Source: an uncultured Clostridia bacterium (lineage in GTDB: Bacteria; Bacillota; Clostridia; Christensenellales; Aristaeellaceae). From it: DNA of 32,974 nucleotides. Shown here one piece after another: positions 23,893 through 32,727 of the stretch. The position numbers were made by a program, and so were the translations under genes. The first letter of the stretch is position 1. Every line of letters begins with the position of its first letter. The DNA lies in assembly GCA_937906775.1 (NCBI GenBank), contig CALCUD010000088.1:1-32974 (forward strand), read 5' to 3'. The notes below the pieces were generated by a model. The model saw only the letters and a program-made list of their open reading frames with translations. It searched no databases and was not told where the DNA came from.

Positions 23893-26490
23893 ATGGGATT
23901 ATCTCCGATGATGCAGCAGTATCTGAATCTGCATGAAAAGTATGCTGACTGCCTTCTGCTTTTCCGGCTCGGCGATTTCTATGAGCTGTTTTTTGAAGAC
24001 GCGAAAACTGTTTCCAGAGAATTGGAACTGACGCTGACGGGACGCGACTGCGGGCTGGAAGAACGTGCGCCGATGTGCGGCGTACCTTTCCACGCGGTGG
24101 ATACCTATGTGGAGAAACTGATCGAACGCGGCTACAAAGTTGCGATCTGCGAGCAGCTGGAAGATCCCGCGCTGGCGAAGGGACTTGTGGAACGCGATGT
24201 GATCCGCGTCATTACCGCCGGAACGGTGACCGATCCGGCAATGCTTGAGGATAAAGTTAACAATTTCCTTGTCAGTCTGTTTTTGAACGGCGACAGCTGC
24301 GGGCTGGCTTATGCGGATGTGTCCACGGGCGAGTTCTTTGTCATGGAACCCGAGAAGCCCGCCCTCCGGGCGGAACTGGCCCGGATCGCGCCGAATGAGA
24401 TGATCTGCAATCATGCGGATACCGTCCGGAAGTTACTGCCGGGCCTGAATATTCCGGTGACCGAGCAGCCTCAAACCTGGTTTCAGCCGAAAAATGCGAC
24501 CGAAATCCTTTGCGAGCAGTTTCACCTTGAACAGCTGACGTCGCTCGGGTTGGAGGATCACCGGAATGCGACATGCGCGGCAGGCGCTTTAATGCGCTAT
24601 CTCCGGGAGACGCAGAAAAACCGGCTGGAGCATTTCATTTCGCTGCGTTTTGCCGAAAACGGCCGGACGATGCTGCTGGACCGGAATACCCGGCGGAATC
24701 TGGAACTGACTGAAAGCCTCCGGAACGGGAAAAAGAAAGGGACTCTGCTGGATCTGCTGGACCGGACCGGGACGGCCATGGGCGGACGGTTGCTGCGCTC
24801 CTGGATCGAGCAGCCGCTTCTGAAACGGGAAGAGATCATCAAACGGCATGATGCGGTGGGCGAACTTTTCAGCCGGCATATTCTGCGGGATAAGATCAAC
24901 AGCGAGCTGGAAGGCGTCTATGATATGGAACGTCTAATCAGCAAGGTGGCTTACAGAAATCTGAACGCGCGCGACTGTCTGTCACTGTGCGCCAGCTTGA
25001 AGAAGATCCCATCCGTCAAAAGCCTGCTGTCTGACGCTGCATGCGATGAACTCTGTACGATCCGGGAGGAACTGGATCCGCTGGAGGAACTGACGGATCT
25101 GCTGGACCGGGCAATCCATCCGGACGCGCCGGTCGTCATCACCGAAGGCGGAATCATCCGGGACGGGTATTCACAGCTGCTCGATGAGTACCGGGAAGCT
25201 CAGAGAAACGGGAAACAGTGGGTTTTGGACATGGAAACCCGCGAACGGGAGGAAACAGGGATCAAGAATCTCCGGATCCAGTACAACCGGGTATTCGGTT
25301 ATTACATCGAAGTGACCAGGAGCTATCTGAATCTTGTTCCGGAACGCTATACCCGGAAGCAGACGCTTGCAAACGCAGAACGTTATATGACTCCGGAACT
25401 GAAGGAGATCGAGCAGAAGATCATCGGCGCGCAGGAACAGAGCGTCCGGCTGGAACTGCAGCTTTTCAACGAGATCCGGGAGCGCGTAGCCGAGGAACTG
25501 GGCCGCATCCGGAAGACCGGGGATGCGCTGAAGAAGCTGGATGCCTATCAGAGCCTGGCGCGGGTGGCCTCTGAAAACAATTATGTCCGTCCGGTGATGA
25601 ATGAGGACGGGACACTGGATATTAAAGAAGGCCGTCATCCGGTTGTGGAGCAGAGCCTCGGGGGAGAACCGTTCATCCCGAACGATACCTGCCTTGATAC
25701 GGAAGAAAACCGGATGATGATCATTACCGGTCCGAACATGGCCGGCAAGAGCACCTATATGCGGCAGGTGGCACTGATTTGCCTGATGGCGCAGATCGGT
25801 TCCTTTGTTCCGGCCAGCGAAGCAAATCTGCCCGTCTGTGACCGGATCTTTACCCGTGTCGGCGCCTCGGACGATCTGGCCAGCGGACAGAGCACCTTCA
25901 TGGTGGAAATGAGTGAAACCGCATACATATTACGGAATGCGACCCGCGATAGTCTGATCATTCTGGACGAGATCGGCCGGGGTACAAGTACCTTCGACGG
26001 GCTGGCCATCGCGTGGGCTGTGGTGGAATACATCTGCGACAAGAACCGGATCGGAGCAAAGACACTGTTTGCAACACATTATCATGAACTCAGTGAACTG
26101 GAAGGCCATCTGGAGGGCGTTAAAAATTTCTGCATTTCCGTCAAGGAGCACGGGGAGGATGTGATCTTCCTCCGGAAGATCATCCGCGGCGGCGCAGACA
26201 GGAGCTTCGGCGTCCATGTCGCAAGGCTTGCCGGCGTTCCGCATCCCGTAGTTGTCCGGGCGCATGAGATCCAGGCGCGCCTGGAGGTCAGCGATATCAA
26301 CCAGAACACCATCGGCCAGAACATCCTCGGCGAGGACAGCAAACCCCGCAAAAACGAACAGATGGATCTGTTCGACTACAAAAAGACTGAGATCATCGAG
26401 GAGCTTCAGGGAATCGATGTCATGGCACTGACTCCCATGGACGCGATGAACCGGCTGTTCCTGCTGCGTGAAAAGGCCCGGAACCTGTAA
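23893..26490 (+). CDS. mutS: DNA mismatch repair protein MutS
   Basis: Recognises mismatches and starts repair. At 865 residues it has full length with domain I (MMQQYLNLHEKYADCLLLFRLGDFYELF, containing the mismatch-wedge Phe-x-Glu equivalent), connector, lever and clamp, the ATPase Walker A GPNMAGKST (Lys619), Walker B LIILDEIGRGTSTFDG, and a C-terminal helix-turn-helix dimer region. GAGGTGG precedes the ATG. MutL follows after 33 bases. This is MutS1, not MutS2, because no Smr domain is present. Confidence 0.97.
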   Translation: MGLSPMMQQYLNLHEKYADCLLLFRLGDFYELFFEDAKTVSRELELTLTGRDCGLEERAPMCGVPFHAVDTYVEKLIERGYKVAICEQLEDPALAKGLVERDVIRVITAGTVTDPAMLEDKVNNFLVSLFLNGDSCGLAYADVSTGEFFVMEPEKPALRAELARIAPNEMICNHADTVRKLLPGLNIPVTEQPQTWFQPKNATEILCEQFHLEQLTSLGLEDHRNATCAAGALMRYLRETQKNRLEHFISLRFAENGRTMLLDRNTRRNLELTESLRNGKKKGTLLDLLDRTGTAMGGRLLRSWIEQPLLKREEIIKRHDAVGELFSRHILRDKINSELEGVYDMERLISKVAYRNLNARDCLSLCASLKKIPSVKSLLSDAACDELCTIREELDPLEELTDLLDRAIHPDAPVVITEGGIIRDGYSQLLDEYREAQRNGKQWVLDMETREREETGIKNLRIQYNRVFGYYIEVTRSYLNLVPERYTRKQTLANAERYMTPELKEIEQKIIGAQEQSVRLELQLFNEIRERVAEELGRIRKTGDALKKLDAYQSLARVASENNYVRPVMNEDGTLDIKEGRHPVVEQSLGGEPFIPNDTCLDTEENRMMIITGPNMAGKSTYMRQVALICLMAQIGSFVPASEANLPVCDRIFTRVGASDDLASGQSTFMVEMSETAYILRNATRDSLIILDEIGRGTSTFDGLAIAWAVVEYICDKNRIGAKTLFATHYHELSELEGHLEGVKNFCISVKEHGEDVIFLRKIIRGGADRSFGVHVARLAGVPHPVVVRAHEIQARLEVSDINQNTIGQNILGEDSKPRKNEQMDLFDYKKTEIIEELQGIDVMALTPMDAMNRLFLLREKARNL

Positions 26491-26523
26491 GAACCTGTTT
26501 CTTTGGAAAAGGAGGCGTAAAAG

Positions 26524-28509
26524 TTGGCGCATATCCGTTTGCTGAACGATGATGTGATCGGAAAGATCGCGGCCGGCGAGGAGGTCGAACGTCCCGCTGC
26601 GGCAATCAAGGAATTGATCGAAAACAGTCTGGATGCCGGAGCGACGGCTGTGACGGTCGAGATCCGGGAGGGCGGAACGGATTATATCCGCGTGACCGAT
26701 AACGGCTGCGGTATCGATCAGAGTGATATCCGGATGGCGTTTGAACGTCACGCAACCAGCAAGATCTCCAAAGAGCAGGATCTGAACGCGATCGGGACGC
26801 TCGGTTTTCGCGGGGAGGCGCTGGCCAGCATTGCGGCGGTCGGAAAGGTCACGCTGATCACCCGGACAAAGGAGACGGAAACCGGCCTTCAGGTCCGGAA
26901 CGAGGGCGGCAGGATTACGGATATCGTTGAAAAAGCCTGCCCAACAGGGACCTCCATCACTGTGAAGGAATTGTTTTTCAATACGCCGGTGCGGAGAGGC
27001 TTCATGAAAAAACCGGCCGTGGAGGCAGCGGCTGTAACCGAACTTATGTCGCATATGATCCTGAGCCGTCCGGATGTCAGCTTCCGTTTCATCTCAAACG
27101 GAAAAACCGTTTATCATTCCGCCGGCGACGGACAGATAGAGTCTGCGGTCTATTGCATATACGGTCCGAAGATCCTTGAAACACTCCGGAAGGTGGAGGG
27201 CCATGAAAGCGGCCTTGCCGTCCGGGGATATGTGGGAATCGGGGAGAATGCCAAAGGAAACCGGAACGGTCAGAACTTTTTCATCAACGGACGGATGATG
27301 CGCAGCCCGCTGCTGTCCGCCGCGGTGGAGAATGCCTGCAGGGAACGGGTTATGATCGGAAAGTTCCCGCTGTGTGTTCTGTATATTCAGGTGCCGTATG
27401 ATTCTGTGGATGTCAATGTTCATCCGAATAAGTGGGAAGTCCGTTTCCGGGATGAACAGGCTGTTTACGGCGCACTGAGCGCGCTGGTCCGCGGCGCGCT
27501 GTCCGAAAGGGACGCCTTTGAAAAGCCGTCGGAGATCAAACTGACGCCGCCGGAGGAAAAATCGCCGGAGAAGGACGCGCTGCCGCCGATTTCCGAAAAG
27601 ACCGTGCAGATCAGGCCGAGTGCCGTAGTGGTCACCGGCGGATCGGTTCCCGCCGTTTCCCGGACGGAGAAACCGGACTGCCTGCCGGTACCGCGGATGG
27701 CGGAGGTTTCCGGGACACCGTTTGTGTCACAGGAAACGGAAAAGCCCGTCCCGGCAGATCTCAAACCGAAGGATGTTTCCTCACCGGCAGGGAAGCCTGC
27801 AAAATTGTCCTCTGAAGCACAGTTTGTAGCAAAAACAGCAAAACAGACTGAAGTCCGGAATGAAGAAACCGCAGTACCGGCGTTTGACAGGAAGGATGAA
27901 AAGGCGGAACAGGTCAATACGATCCTGTCGGAATTGCAGAAACCCCTCAAACATATCGGCGTTTTGTTCAATACCTATATTCTGGTCGAATACGAGGATC
28001 AGCTCCTGATGATCGATCAGCATGCGGTACATGAACGGCTGCTGTTTGACCGGATGATGAAAACGTATGGGAAGCAGGAAGCCGCCCAGGAACTGCTGGT
28101 TCCGATCATTGTGAGCGCGACACGTCAGGAGCAGGCTATGATCGAAGAAAACCGGGAGATGCTGGAGGGAATCGGCCTGATGATCGAACCCTTCAGCGAA
28201 ACGGATGTGGCGGTCAGGTCAGTTCCGATGCTTCTCGGCAGCGCCGCTTCGGTTTCCTTTATCCGGGATGTACTGGATGAACTGGGCAACGGGCGAACCC
28301 CGGGGATTGAAAAAAAGCGCGCGGCAATCCTGCAGACAGCGTGCAAGCACGCGGTCAAAGGCGGAGAAAAGCTGTCCGATGATGAAATCCGGAGTCTGGT
28401 GGCGGAAATGATCGGCAGTCATGTAACACCGACCTGCCCGCACGGCCGTCCGCTTGTCGTGGCTCTGAGCCATACGGAACTGGACAGAAAATTCAAGAGG
28501 ATCCAGTAA
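26524..28509 (+). CDS. mutL: DNA mismatch repair protein MutL (endonuclease type)
   Basis: Partner of MutS that nicks the strand to be repaired. It starts with TTG (AAAAGGAGG ending at 26515, 8 bases upstream). The GHKL ATPase domain shows KELIENSLDAGA, DNGCGID and TLGFRGEALASI. A variable Pro/Lys-rich linker runs at about residues 330-475. The C-terminal domain has the metal motif DQHAVHERLLFD (498-509), ACKHAVKGG and CPHGRP from Cys638, the signature of endonuclease MutL. The last acidic position of DQHAx2Ex4E is Asp509 instead of Glu. The product is 661 residues, a normal length. Confidence 0.96.
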   Translation: MAHIRLLNDDVIGKIAAGEEVERPAAAIKELIENSLDAGATAVTVEIREGGTDYIRVTDNGCGIDQSDIRMAFERHATSKISKEQDLNAIGTLGFRGEALASIAAVGKVTLITRTKETETGLQVRNEGGRITDIVEKACPTGTSITVKELFFNTPVRRGFMKKPAVEAAAVTELMSHMILSRPDVSFRFISNGKTVYHSAGDGQIESAVYCIYGPKILETLRKVEGHESGLAVRGYVGIGENAKGNRNGQNFFINGRMMRSPLLSAAVENACRERVMIGKFPLCVLYIQVPYDSVDVNVHPNKWEVRFRDEQAVYGALSALVRGALSERDAFEKPSEIKLTPPEEKSPEKDALPPISEKTVQIRPSAVVVTGGSVPAVSRTEKPDCLPVPRMAEVSGTPFVSQETEKPVPADLKPKDVSSPAGKPAKLSSEAQFVAKTAKQTEVRNEETAVPAFDRKDEKAEQVNTILSELQKPLKHIGVLFNTYILVEYEDQLLMIDQHAVHERLLFDRMMKTYGKQEAAQELLVPIIVSATRQEQAMIEENREMLEGIGLMIEPFSETDVAVRSVPMLLGSAASVSFIRDVLDELGNGRTPGIEKKRAAILQTACKHAVKGGEKLSDDEIRSLVAEMIGSHVTPTCPHGRPLVVALSHTELDRKFKRIQ

Positions 28510-28511
28510 GC

Positions 28512-29447
28512 ATGAATGAGAAAATCCTTTGCCGGATTCTGACCGGACCGACCGCCAGCGGAAAAACCGCGCTTTCTGTACGCCTGGCTAAAGAAATGGG
28601 TTGGGAGATTCTGTGTATGGACAGTATGCAGATCTACCGGCGTATGAACATCGGTACTGCAAAACCGACCAGGGAGGAAATGGACGGGGTTGCGCATCAT
28701 CTGATGGATATCTGCGAACCGACGGAATCTTTCAGCGTTTCGGCCTGGCGGGACCTGGCGGAGAAGAAGATTCTGGAGCTGAGCGCACAGGGAAAGAAGG
28801 TCCTGCTGGTCGGCGGGACCGGACTGTATATGAACGCGCTGCTCCATCCTGTTGCAATGGGAAATGTTGCCGCGGATCCCGGTTTGCGCGCGGAACTTCA
28901 CGAGATTGCCGACAGGCCCGGCGGGAAGGAACAGCTTCACGCAACGCTCGAAACGCTTGATTCGGCGACTGCGGCCAGACTGCCTGTTAATGATATCCGG
29001 CGCGTCATCCGCGCAATTGAGGTTACCCGGCTCACCGGAATCCCTTTTTCGCAGCAGCCGGACCGAAGCGAGAAATCCCGGTTCAGTTGGATCACGATAT
29101 CGACCCGGATGGAAAGAAGTGTGCTGTACGACCGGATCAACACCCGGGTCGGGCAGATGATACGGAGCGGGCTGAAACAGGAAGTGGCAGACCTTCTCCG
29201 GGAAGGTGTTCCTGAGGATGCCCAGAGCATGGCGGGACTCGGATACAAGGAAATGATCCCGTGCGTCAGAGGGTTCTGCGATGAGGAGACAGCCGCAGAC
29301 GCGATCCGGCTCGGCAGCCGTCATTATGCAAAACGGCAGGAAACCTTTCTGAAACGGGAGAAAACGGTGCAGTATTTTGATCCGACAGCCGCTGATGCGT
29401 ATGAAAAGATGAAAACCATATTACTGGGGGAATCGCGGAATGAATGA
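28512..29447 (+). CDS. miaA: tRNA dimethylallyltransferase MiaA
   Basis: Transfers a dimethylallyl group to A37 of tRNAs reading UNN codons, producing the i6A that MiaB then methylthiolates. The 311-residue product has the P-loop GPTASGKT (Lys18), DSMQIYRRMNIGTAKP, GGTGLYMNALL, the DIRRVIRAIEV segment and the RHYAKRQETFLKR C-terminal tRNA-binding helix (SRHYAKRQ). It begins two bases after the mutL stop and overlaps the next gene by eight bases. In Bacillus miaA is followed by hfq; here it is not. Confidence 0.95.
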   Translation: MNEKILCRILTGPTASGKTALSVRLAKEMGWEILCMDSMQIYRRMNIGTAKPTREEMDGVAHHLMDICEPTESFSVSAWRDLAEKKILELSAQGKKVLLVGGTGLYMNALLHPVAMGNVAADPGLRAELHEIADRPGGKEQLHATLETLDSATAARLPVNDIRRVIRAIEVTRLTGIPFSQQPDRSEKSRFSWITISTRMERSVLYDRINTRVGQMIRSGLKQEVADLLREGVPEDAQSMAGLGYKEMIPCVRGFCDEETAADAIRLGSRHYAKRQETFLKREKTVQYFDPTAADAYEKMKTILLGESRNE

Positions 29448-30690
29448 ACAGATCGAGCGTTTTGTCCGGGAGACGGAGCGGGAATTGAGCGAACTTTTTG
29501 AAAGAGGGGACCGGATCGAAGAAATCCGGACCCGTCAGATCCTGGATGCTTTTCGGGAGGAGGGCGTCAGCTACCGTCATTTCTCACCGACCTCCGGATA
29601 CGGATATGATGATGTCGGCCGGGATACGCTGGAGAGAATCTACGCGCGTCTTTTCCACACGGAGGCGGCGCTGGTCCGTCCGCAGATCGCCAGCGGAACA
29701 GCGGCGCTCAGCCTCGCTCTCTTCGGATTGACAAAACCCGGCGAGCATATTCTCGGCGCAACCGGCATGCCGTACGATACGCTGCTTGGCATTCTTGGAA
29801 TCGGCGAAAACACGCAGCTCGGATCTCTGAAGGAAATGGGCGTTGATTTTGACCGGGTGGAGCTGAAGGACGGCAGGATTGACGTGGAGGCTGTGGAAAG
29901 CGCGATCCGGGAAAACACAACACTGGTTATAGCACAGCGAAGTCGCGGATATGACTGGCGTCCGAGCCTGATGCCGGAGGATTTCAGAGAACTGGCGGAG
30001 ATGCTTCATACCCGTCATCCGGGAATACGGCTGATGGTTGACAACTGCTACGGGGAATTTGTCCGGGAGACGGAGCCAACGGATTTCGGAGCGGATATAT
30101 GCGTCGGAAGCCTGATCAAAAATCCGGGCGGAGGCCTGGCGCCGACGGGCGGATATGTTGTCGGACGAGAAGACGCGGTGGACCGGATCGCGTGGCGGCT
30201 GACCGCGCCGGGTCTGGGCAGGGAACTCGGTTCCTATGCCGGAGATTACCGCCCGTTCTATCAGGGGCTGTTTATGGCACCCCATATCGTGAATCAGGCT
30301 GTACGGACGGCGATCCTTGCGGCCCGCCTGTTTGAAAAACTCGGCATGAAGACGACGCCGGCTTCGGATGAACCGAGAGCGGATATTATCCAGGCGATTC
30401 AGATGGAAACGCCGGAACGGCTTGTGGCATTCTGCCAGGGGATCCAGTCCGCGAGTCCTGTGGACAGCATGGCGCTGCCGGAACCGTGGGATATGCCCGG
30501 ATATGACGATCAGGTTGTGATGGCCGCAGGTACCTTTGTCGCAGGCGCCAGCATCGAGCTGAGCGCGGACGGCCCCATGCGTGCACCGTACACGGCTTAC
30601 CTGCAGGGAGCCCTGACATACAGCCACGGCAGGATCGCACTTTCCGGAGCGCTGGACCGGATGCTTCAGACGGGTGCGCTTACCCTTTGA
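29440..30690 (+). CDS. YnbB-type PLP-dependent lyase (methionine gamma-lyase family, 'aluminium resistance')
   Basis: A 416-residue fold-type I PLP enzyme of the COG4100 group. Visible are FSPTSGYGYDDVGRDTLE at the N-terminus, RPQIASGTAALSLAL as the cofactor phosphate loop, LMVDNCYGEF with the Asp holding the pyridine, and the cofactor lysine Lys227 in SLIKNPGGG. Members are annotated cystathionine beta-lyase-like or aluminium-resistance proteins. The physiological substrate is not settled. It overlaps miaA by eight bases, and no terminator follows before the transketolase promoter. The miaA...ynbB neighbourhood is also seen in Bacillus. Confidence 0.88.
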   Translation: MNEQIERFVRETERELSELFERGDRIEEIRTRQILDAFREEGVSYRHFSPTSGYGYDDVGRDTLERIYARLFHTEAALVRPQIASGTAALSLALFGLTKPGEHILGATGMPYDTLLGILGIGENTQLGSLKEMGVDFDRVELKDGRIDVEAVESAIRENTTLVIAQRSRGYDWRPSLMPEDFRELAEMLHTRHPGIRLMVDNCYGEFVRETEPTDFGADICVGSLIKNPGGGLAPTGGYVVGREDAVDRIAWRLTAPGLGRELGSYAGDYRPFYQGLFMAPHIVNQAVRTAILAARLFEKLGMKTTPASDEPRADIIQAIQMETPERLVAFCQGIQSASPVDSMALPEPWDMPGYDDQVVMAAGTFVAGASIELSADGPMRAPYTAYLQGALTYSHGRIALSGALDRMLQTGALTL

Positions 30691-30695
30691 AATCC

Positions 30696-30724
30696 TTGAC
30701 AATCAGGGATCGGATCAATATAAT
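30696..30724 (+). promoter_or_regulatory. Consensus sigma-A promoter of the transketolase pair
   Basis: TTGACA (30696-30701), a 17-base spacer and TATAAT (30719-30724), a perfect consensus. Transcription should start near 30731, about 34 bases before the ATG at 30765. The open frame beginning at 30687 runs through the promoter and is not the start. Confidence 0.93.
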
Positions 30725-30764
30725 ATTTAAGTTGTATGTACTTTCGCTTTTAGGAGGGTTCGCG

Positions 30765-31577
30765 ATGAATATTCAGGCTCTTGAATCCCAGGCAAAACAG
30801 GTTCGCCGGGACATCATTACCATGGTGGCAAAAGCGGGTGCCGGTCATCCCGGCGGATCCCTTTCCTGCACCGAAGCGCTGGTTGCGCTGTATTTTGACG
30901 TGATGAATATCGATCCTGCCGATGAAAAGAATCCTGACCGCGACCGTTTTGTCCTTTCCAAGGGTCATGCGGCTCCGGCTCTTTACGGCACGCTGTGCGA
31001 GCGCGGCTTCTTCGGCCGGGAGGAATTCGAACAGTTCCGTCAACTCCACGGAATCCTGCAGGGACACCCCGATGTCAAAAAGTGTCCCGGTGTCGATGCT
31101 TCGACCGGATCTCTTGGCCAGGGAATTTCCATTGCGACCGGCATGGCGCTGGGCGCAAAGCATCTAGGCAAAAAGAGCCGCGTTTATACGATCATCGGGG
31201 ACGGCGAAAGTCAGGAAGGCCTTGTATGGGAAGCCAGCATGGCTGCCGCCCATTATAAACTCGATAATCTGACAGTCATTCTGGACCACAACGGTATGCA
31301 GATCGACGGTACCAACGATGAGGTCATGAGCCTCGGCGATATCAAAGCCAAGGCGCTGGCTTTCGGCTACGATGTCATCGAAGTGGCCGACGGGAACGAC
31401 ATGGCGCAGGTGCTTGCCGCGCTGAAGACGCCTGCCTGCCCCGGAAAACCCCGCTACATTATTCTGAATACCGTCAAGGGCAAGGGCGTTTCCTATATGG
31501 AAGGTCAGGTCGGCTGGCACGGAAAGGCTCCGAATGCCGAACAGGCCGAACAGGCTCTGAAGGAATTGGAGGACTGA
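30765..31577 (+). CDS. tktN: Transketolase, N-terminal subunit
   Basis: Thiamine-diphosphate-binding half of a split transketolase, 270 residues, moving two-carbon units in the pentose phosphate pathway. Key segments are AGAGHPGGSLSCTEALVALY, DRFVLSKGHAAPALY, the ThDP/Mg loop GDGESQEGLVWEA and NLTVILDHNGMQIDG. AGGAGG (30752-30757) and the promoter fix the ATG at 30765. The partner subunit follows after four bases. Split transketolases are common in Clostridia, and some act as 1-deoxyxylulose-like or apulose enzymes, but the general transketolase role is most likely. Confidence 0.95.
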   Translation: MNIQALESQAKQVRRDIITMVAKAGAGHPGGSLSCTEALVALYFDVMNIDPADEKNPDRDRFVLSKGHAAPALYGTLCERGFFGREEFEQFRQLHGILQGHPDVKKCPGVDASTGSLGQGISIATGMALGAKHLGKKSRVYTIIGDGESQEGLVWEASMAAAHYKLDNLTVILDHNGMQIDGTNDEVMSLGDIKAKALAFGYDVIEVADGNDMAQVLAALKTPACPGKPRYIILNTVKGKGVSYMEGQVGWHGKAPNAEQAEQALKELED

Positions 31578-31581
31578 GATT

Positions 31582-32385
31582 ATGGAAAAGAAAGCGATTC
31601 GTGTAGCCTACGGTGAAGCTATCTGCAAGCTCGGTGAAAAAAATGATCAGGTTGTCGTCCTAGACTGCGATCTCGCGGCTGCGACGATGACCAACGGATT
31701 CAAGAAAGAATTCCCCGGCCGTTTCTACGATTGCGGTATTGCCGAAGCGAACATGGTCGATATGGCCGCCGGCATGAGTACGATGGGTCTGATTCCCTTC
31801 TGCTCCACCTTCGCGGTGTTCGCCGGCCGCAACTATGATCAGATCCGCAACGGCGTCTGCTATCCCAAATTCAATGTCAAGTTCGCCTTCAGCCATGCCG
31901 GCATCACCTTGGGCGAAGACGGCGGAAGCCATCAGGCGATCGAGGATATCGCGCTGATGCGCGTTCTTCCGAATATGACGGTGTTTGTTCCGTCTGACGC
32001 GAACGAATGCTATCAGTGCGTAGAGGCCGCCGCGGCCATTAACGGACCGGTCTACATCCGCACCGCACGCCTGCCTTCTCCCGTTTACGATCCCCGGCCC
32101 TTCACAGTCGGCAAGGGAACTGTTATCAAGGACGGAAAAGACTGCGTTATCTTTACCTGCGGTATTATGCTTGAGCATACCCTGGAAGCGGTTGAGCTGC
32201 TGAAGGAAAAGGGAATCGGGACCGCGATCGTCTCGAACAAGTACGACGCCGCCGTCAAGAAGGCTGGTGCCTGTCTCGACGCGGCCGCACGGCAGGCCGA
32301 GGCCTGTTGTGACGAAGCCGCAAGGCGGGGCCGTGAAACAATCAAGGCCGTCCGCACCACCGACACGCCTGTGGCGAACCAGTAG
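31582..32385 (+). CDS. tktC: Transketolase C-terminal subunit with replaced 3' end
   Basis: Residues 1-217 are a normal pyrimidine-binding half of transketolase: YGEAICKLGEKNDQVVVLDCDL, RFYDCGIAEANMVDMAAGMS, FAFSHAGITLGEDGGSHQAIEDIALMR, and the start of the third domain KDGKDCVIFTCGIMLEHTLEAVELLKEKGIGTAIV. Family members then continue with an NIHTIKPID-like strand and about 90 further residues (total near 310). Here, from about residue 218, the sequence becomes SNKYDAAVKK..., unrelated to transketolase, and stops at 267. Most of the C-terminal domain is missing, so this copy is probably inactive unless the join is an assembly artefact. The normal upstream context (tktN, promoter) is intact. 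Confidence 0.85.
   Translation: MEKKAIRVAYGEAICKLGEKNDQVVVLDCDLAAATMTNGFKKEFPGRFYDCGIAEANMVDMAAGMSTMGLIPFCSTFAVFAGRNYDQIRNGVCYPKFNVKFAFSHAGITLGEDGGSHQAIEDIALMRVLPNMTVFVPSDANECYQCVEAAAAINGPVYIRTARLPSPVYDPRPFTVGKGTVIKDGKDCVIFTCGIMLEHTLEAVELLKEKGIGTAIVSNKYDAAVKKAGACLDAAARQAEACCDEAARRGRETIKAVRTTDTPVANQ
32233..32385 (+). other. Foreign coding segment fused in frame to tktC
   Basis: These 50 codons read SNKYDAAVKKAGACL...TDTPVANQ and a TAG stop. By hand count 38 of 50 third positions are G or C, against 27 of 42 just before the join, and the codon choice (GCC, GAC, AAG, CTC) looks truly coding. The peptide is Ala/Arg/Cys-rich and probably helical. I do not recognise it. It looks like the natural C-terminus of some other protein, possibly from a higher-GC genome. 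Confidence 0.6.
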
Positions 32386-32479
32386 TGATCCGTCGGCTTG
32401 CGCTGATAGGTCCCGATAAGGCTCCAGTGTGCCAGCGGTGGTGAGAGATGGACTTTTTGCGCACAACGGATTGGGGTTT

Positions 32480-32488
32480 TGATATAAT
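32480..32488 (+). promoter_or_regulatory. Extended -10 promoter in the foreign tail
   Basis: TGATATAAT: a TG-n extension (32480-32482) joined to a perfect TATAAT (32483-32488). No good -35 is present at the usual distance, as is common for extended -10 promoters. A transcript would begin near 32495 and carry a leader of about 230 bases before the ATG at 32728. Confidence 0.65.
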
Positions 32489-32494
32489 ATTGGC

Positions 32495-32727
32495 AACAGC
32501 GGCAGGGCACCAAACGCCTGTCGCACCGCGTGCTGGAACACGCGCAGAGAAAACGAAAACGTAATTTCGCTCCGACATCGGAAAACTGGAAACTTCACGG
32601 GATCAGCGAGACTGCGGCTAGGTGAGTTTACACTTTGGGCTAGCCGGGTCGCGTGGATCCCAGGTATTCCAGTACCTCCGATGTTCACGCACCCGGTGAC
32701 GCCCGTCTTAAACGAAGGCACATCGAT
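32495..32727 (+). ncRNA. Structured untranslated leader, candidate regulatory RNA
   Basis: This lies inside the only gene-free stretch over 300 bases (32386-32727); 32386-32479 shows nothing clear. Downstream of the promoter are perfect hairpins at 32527-32532/32539-32544 (6 bp) and 32662-32666/32673-32677 (5 bp), the latter enclosed by 32651-32657/32684-32690 (7 bp with one wobble) and 32644-32649/32691-32696 (6 bp), giving 13 pairs with one bulged C. A competing helix 32615-32620/32641-32646 shares 32644-32646. Further, 32699-32704 pairs with 32731-32736, looping the start codon. I do not recognise an Rfam-type consensus. Function is inferred from structure and position only. Confidence 0.4.
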
